37,820 nt of DNA from SAR324 cluster bacterium (lineage in GTDB: Bacteria; SAR324; NAC60-12). A model generated the notes under the pieces. The model saw only the letters and a list, made by a program, of their open reading frames with translations, made no database searches and had not been told where the DNA came from. Shown in pieces: positions 34,810 through 37,820 of the stretch (its first letter is position 1; every line of letters begins with the position of its first letter). The translations under genes were made by a program, and so were the position numbers. The stretch is taken from assembly GCA_015231885.1 (NCBI GenBank), contig JADGAT010000047.1:1-37820 (forward strand), given 5' to 3'.

Positions 34810-34829
34810 TTTTTATCCACAGATAAAAA
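34810..34829. promoter_or_regulatory. DnaA-box match inside a small hairpin
   Basis: TTATCCACA (34813-34821) matches the DnaA box consensus exactly and sits in a perfect 8-bp stem, TTTTTATC-CACA-GATAAAAA. Only one box is seen, with no cluster, so this is not an origin. It may be chance or a DnaA-sensitive promoter site for dsbD. Confidence 0.3.
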
Positions 34830-34940
34830 TTATTGAACCATGATGCAAGAAAAACTCAAAACAGAAGACTATTCTTTTTCAATAGAATCAAGTATATTGA
34901 TGCGTTAACTTCAATTTTCCCCACACTAGCACAAAAGCAT

Positions 34941-36941
34941 ATGAAATACCGGAAAATCAGCAAAAGACATCTATTTGAAATTTCCCTCCTTGCCATATTT
35001 TTTTTCCCAGCAACCGTTTTTGCTCAATCTCCATCCTCAATCCCTCAAATTCCAGAAAAAACCATTGTCCTTTCCCTTGAGTTAGAACCGCGCAATCCCA
35101 ATCCGGGAGAACACATACGGGCTATTGTCAAAGGAGAATTGGAACCAGGATGGCATATCTACTCTCTCGTTCCCGCAAAAGATGAATTTGCGCCTCCGCC
35201 GACCAAACTCACCTTTAAAGAAGCCAAGAACCTGGAAGCCTTAGGACCCTTTTACGAAACCAATCCGATTACAGCAAATGACCCGGTTATTGGCATGGAG
35301 CTCAACTATCACAACAACCTCGTCTATTTTTATCAGAACCTCAAGCTTGTGGATACGGCACCAATCGATCAGCCAGTTGCGATTCAAGTCAGCATTAAAT
35401 ATCAGACATGCAGCGATAAAATCTGCCTGCCTCCCAAAACCGAAATATTGAGCACTTCTTTCACTCCTGGCTCTGGAGGCACACGCACTGAATACACAAT
35501 CCCTCGGTATGACATCAACCCATTGCCGGGTGCCGTCGATGCACCTGGTTCATTAGCGGGTATGATGGATGACGGATTTTGGCAATTTATTGGATTAGCC
35601 GTCTTTTCTGGTTTTTTAGCATTATTGACGCCCTGTGTTTTTCCGATGATTCCTATCACCGTTGCATTTTTTACCAAACAGGAAAGCGCCTCTTACAGCC
35701 AGGTATTTCGATTATCTGCACTTTTTGGAGTAGGAATTATTGGGACGTATACCATCACCGGAATGGGGCTTTCCGTCCTTTTGGGAGCAACTGGTGCCAT
35801 TCAGCTTGCCACAAACGGATATGTTAATTTTGCCATTGGAATTTTATTTACGGTCTTCGCCTTCAGTTTAATGGGTTTTTTTAACCTGGCATTGCCTGCC
35901 GGGATCAACAACCGAATGGATCAATTTTCTCGCCAGGCAGGAGGCTCTCTTGGTGTGATCCTGATGGGACTGGTTTTTACGCTGACCTCCTTCACATGCA
36001 CCGTCCAATTTGTGGGCACCTTATTGATTGCCGCCTCACAAGGTCATTGGCTCTGGCCGATCATAGGGATGCTGGTGTTTGCAACAGTGTTTGCTTTGCC
36101 ATTTTTCTTATTAGGGTTGATCCCCCAGTTGATTCAAACCATGCAGTCACAATCGGGAGCGTGGCTTTCTAATTCCAAAATTGTACTGGGATTGCTGGAG
36201 TTGGCCGCCGCTTTCAAATTTTACAGTAATGCTGATTTGGTTTGGCAATGGGGAATCGTTGACCGTGACTTTGTATTGTATGCCTGGATCATTCTTGCCT
36301 TTTTAGCAGGAGCTTTTTTGCTGGGAATGGTCACTATCAAAAACATCCGTGTTGATAAGACAGGAGCTGCCGGTTTTACAGTGGCCTTTTGTTTTTTATT
36401 ATTGGGTTTTTACCTAACCAAGGGTCTGCATGGAACCCCTCTTCATGGTTTAGTGGATGCCTATTTGCCCCCTGAACTATCAACCTCAAAAAATTTGGTT
36501 TCCTCTTCCTCTGTTCCTAATCAATATTATGTGGACCAGGTCCATGCATTGCCTTGGCTTCATGATTTGCCGCAAGCCCTGAGTATTGCCAAAAAAGAGG
36601 GCAAGCTAATATTTGTTGATTTCACAGGCTACACTTGTGTCAACTGCCGATGGATGGAAAAGCACATTTTTGCCAACCCACAGGTATTGGATGTATTCAA
36701 ACAAAAATTTGTACTGGTTCAGTTGTATACCGATGGAGGTGATAATTATGAAGCCAACCAGGCAATGCAGCTGGAGCGATTTCATACCCTGGCACTCCCA
36801 TTTTATGTCGTCCTCGATCAGAACGACCGGGTTGTCGCCAGACACTCTGGAATTATCTCGAATTCAGAAAAATTCCTGGCCTTTTTGAGACAAAAGTCCT
36901 ATTCCACGGCCAGTATCAACCCTTCATATAGCAAACTATAA
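34941..36941 (+). CDS. dsbD: Thiol:disulfide interchange protein DsbD
   Basis: 666 residues with all three DsbD domains. After a signal peptide (EISLLAIFFFPATVFAQ) comes the periplasmic N-domain with its redox pair Cys157/Cys162 (YQTCSDKICLPP). The membrane domain follows, with about eight helices and Cys232 (LLTPCVFPMIP) and Cys353 (TSFTCTVQF). The C-terminal thioredoxin domain carries CVNC at 566-569 (FTGYTCVNCRWME). It carries electrons from cytoplasmic thioredoxin to periplasmic disulfide isomerases and cytochrome c maturation factors. The start at 34941 gives a standard signal peptide; an in-frame TTG at 34833 adds 36 residues without a ribosome site. No partner thiol gene is adjacent. 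Confidence 0.94.
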   Translation: MKYRKISKRHLFEISLLAIFFFPATVFAQSPSSIPQIPEKTIVLSLELEPRNPNPGEHIRAIVKGELEPGWHIYSLVPAKDEFAPPPTKLTFKEAKNLEALGPFYETNPITANDPVIGMELNYHNNLVYFYQNLKLVDTAPIDQPVAIQVSIKYQTCSDKICLPPKTEILSTSFTPGSGGTRTEYTIPRYDINPLPGAVDAPGSLAGMMDDGFWQFIGLAVFSGFLALLTPCVFPMIPITVAFFTKQESASYSQVFRLSALFGVGIIGTYTITGMGLSVLLGATGAIQLATNGYVNFAIGILFTVFAFSLMGFFNLALPAGINNRMDQFSRQAGGSLGVILMGLVFTLTSFTCTVQFVGTLLIAASQGHWLWPIIGMLVFATVFALPFFLLGLIPQLIQTMQSQSGAWLSNSKIVLGLLELAAAFKFYSNADLVWQWGIVDRDFVLYAWIILAFLAGAFLLGMVTIKNIRVDKTGAAGFTVAFCFLLLGFYLTKGLHGTPLHGLVDAYLPPELSTSKNLVSSSSVPNQYYVDQVHALPWLHDLPQALSIAKKEGKLIFVDFTGYTCVNCRWMEKHIFANPQVLDVFKQKFVLVQLYTDGGDNYEANQAMQLERFHTLALPFYVVLDQNDRVVARHSGIISNSEKFLAFLRQKSYSTASINPSYSKL

Positions 36942-36978
36942 GAAAGAGACATTGATTTCTTGAACCGTTTGGGCTATC

Positions 36979-37007
36979 TTGACATCTAACATAACACATT
37001 CACCATT
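36979..37007 (+). promoter_or_regulatory. ssrA: Candidate tmRNA promoter
   Basis: A perfect TTGACA (-35) lies at 36979-36984, about 50 nt before the mature tmRNA 5' end. The -10 element at the expected distance is poor (CACCAT or ACCATT), so this is a candidate only. Confidence 0.3.
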
Positions 37008-37033
37008 CTTTCTTTCTACGTCCCTTCATTCAA

Positions 37034-37411
<378 letters not shown>

Positions 37412-37555
37412 ACCTTTCATTTTTATTTGTTTTTAACTGTTGCTATTTGCTTTTAGTTTCAGTTGCTTACGAATTCTCTTTGTAAGTTGTCAATAAGTCC
37501 GAGTAATGATGAAAAATTATGGGCTTGGTCGTAAGTTCGGCCACCCCCTTAGAAT

Positions 37556-37820
37556 CTAGCTTGCCCATGCGACAGCATGATTTTCTCTGACTCTGGGTCT
37601 CAGTGGTAAATCCATACGATTTAAAAGTTCGTTAAACAAATTTCTGTGCTCTCTTTCGAAGAATCGTTGAGCCGCTGTCGTTTGATCATTTCGTGTAATA
37701 TGGAAATTGTGCACAGCGGTTAGCGCTGGAATCCTACGATTATTCAAACGGTGTTCAGTATGGTGTCTGAGAGCCAACTGCGCATTTCGTCCTTCGACAC
37801 AAGAGGAAGATCGTTGAAAC
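37556..37820 (-). CDS. Transposase C-terminal fragment, DUF6399-like, truncated by window edge
   Basis: The frame is open to the window end, so the gene starts beyond 37820; about 87 C-terminal residues are visible. SSCVEGRNAQLALRHH, IPALTAVHNFHITRNDQTTA, AQRFFEREHRNLFNELL and a PLRPRVRE tail match the C-terminal region of transposase-like proteins annotated as DUF6399, where the wording is CVEGRNGQLSLxHHGLHRL and AAERFF. The family is recalled from memory, so its name is moderately sure. The stop lies 145 nt after the tmRNA 3' end, facing it. Whether the upstream part is intact cannot be seen. Confidence 0.68.
   Translation of the reverse strand, partial: FQRSSSCVEGRNAQLALRHHTEHRLNNRRIPALTAVHNFHITRNDQTTAAQRFFEREHRNLFNELLNRMDLPLRPRVRENHAVAWAS

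Noticed and set aside
34813..34821. Replication origin suggested by a DnaA box
   Set aside because: A single box without a cluster, without an AT-rich unwinding region and without dnaA/dnaN nearby.

Overview
The window is a stretch of Gram-negative chromosome of roughly 40% GC by eye. It carries an RND/TolC-type efflux operon, an outer-membrane barrel, DsbD, FabA, sigma-54-type regulation, several large sensor kinases, LL-diaminopimelate aminotransferase (DapL) and the AmmeMemoRadiSam genes. That mix suggests a delta-proteobacterium-like or SAR324-like marine lineage. This placement is inferred from gene content and was not tested by phylogeny.

Layout: (1) 1-1009, the end of a very acidic repeat protein. 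(2) 1211-11062, the three AmmeMemoRadiSam genes: amrB at the left, amrA-amrS at the right. Between them lies a sensory block: on the minus strand a PAS sensor without a kinase domain, a decayed BMP-type binding-protein gene, a Cache-HAMP-PAS histidine kinase and an Rcp1-like response regulator; on the plus strand a hybrid kinase 18 nt upstream of amrA. (3) 11225-21509, an outer-membrane barrel, fabA, dapL-lysA (lysine/peptidoglycan precursor synthesis), a cyclophilin-parvulin fusion, gpmI, a eukaryote-like UDP-glucose dehydrogenase and a CheY-like protein. (4) 21563-27434, a TolC - membrane-fusion protein - RND pump operon. (5) 27733-33431, a four-repeat TerB-like protein, then lipoprotein - ntrC-like - yacG - mutL in one minus-strand direction. 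(6) 33720-36941, an unrecognised coiled protein divergent from dsbD. (7) 37034-37410, tmRNA, followed by the C-terminus of a transposase running off the right edge.

The most striking unexplained structure is a family of five small palindromic mobile elements in the intergenic spaces (1033, 11059, 16109, 19438, 33483). All ten ends share one terminal motif with fixed spacing. Every copy is flanked by a direct 3-bp repeat (TTA four times, TAA once). Four of the five are exactly 156 bp between those repeats, although one of the four differs greatly in its interior. They behave like MITEs cross-mobilised by an absent transposase. One supplies the last base of the amrS stop codon, one sits inside an older palindrome, and the three near-identical copies all point the same end at a downstream start codon.

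No CRISPR array, rRNA or ordinary tRNA gene was seen. Intergenic spaces not listed as features (for example 6749-7005) show nothing I can support.
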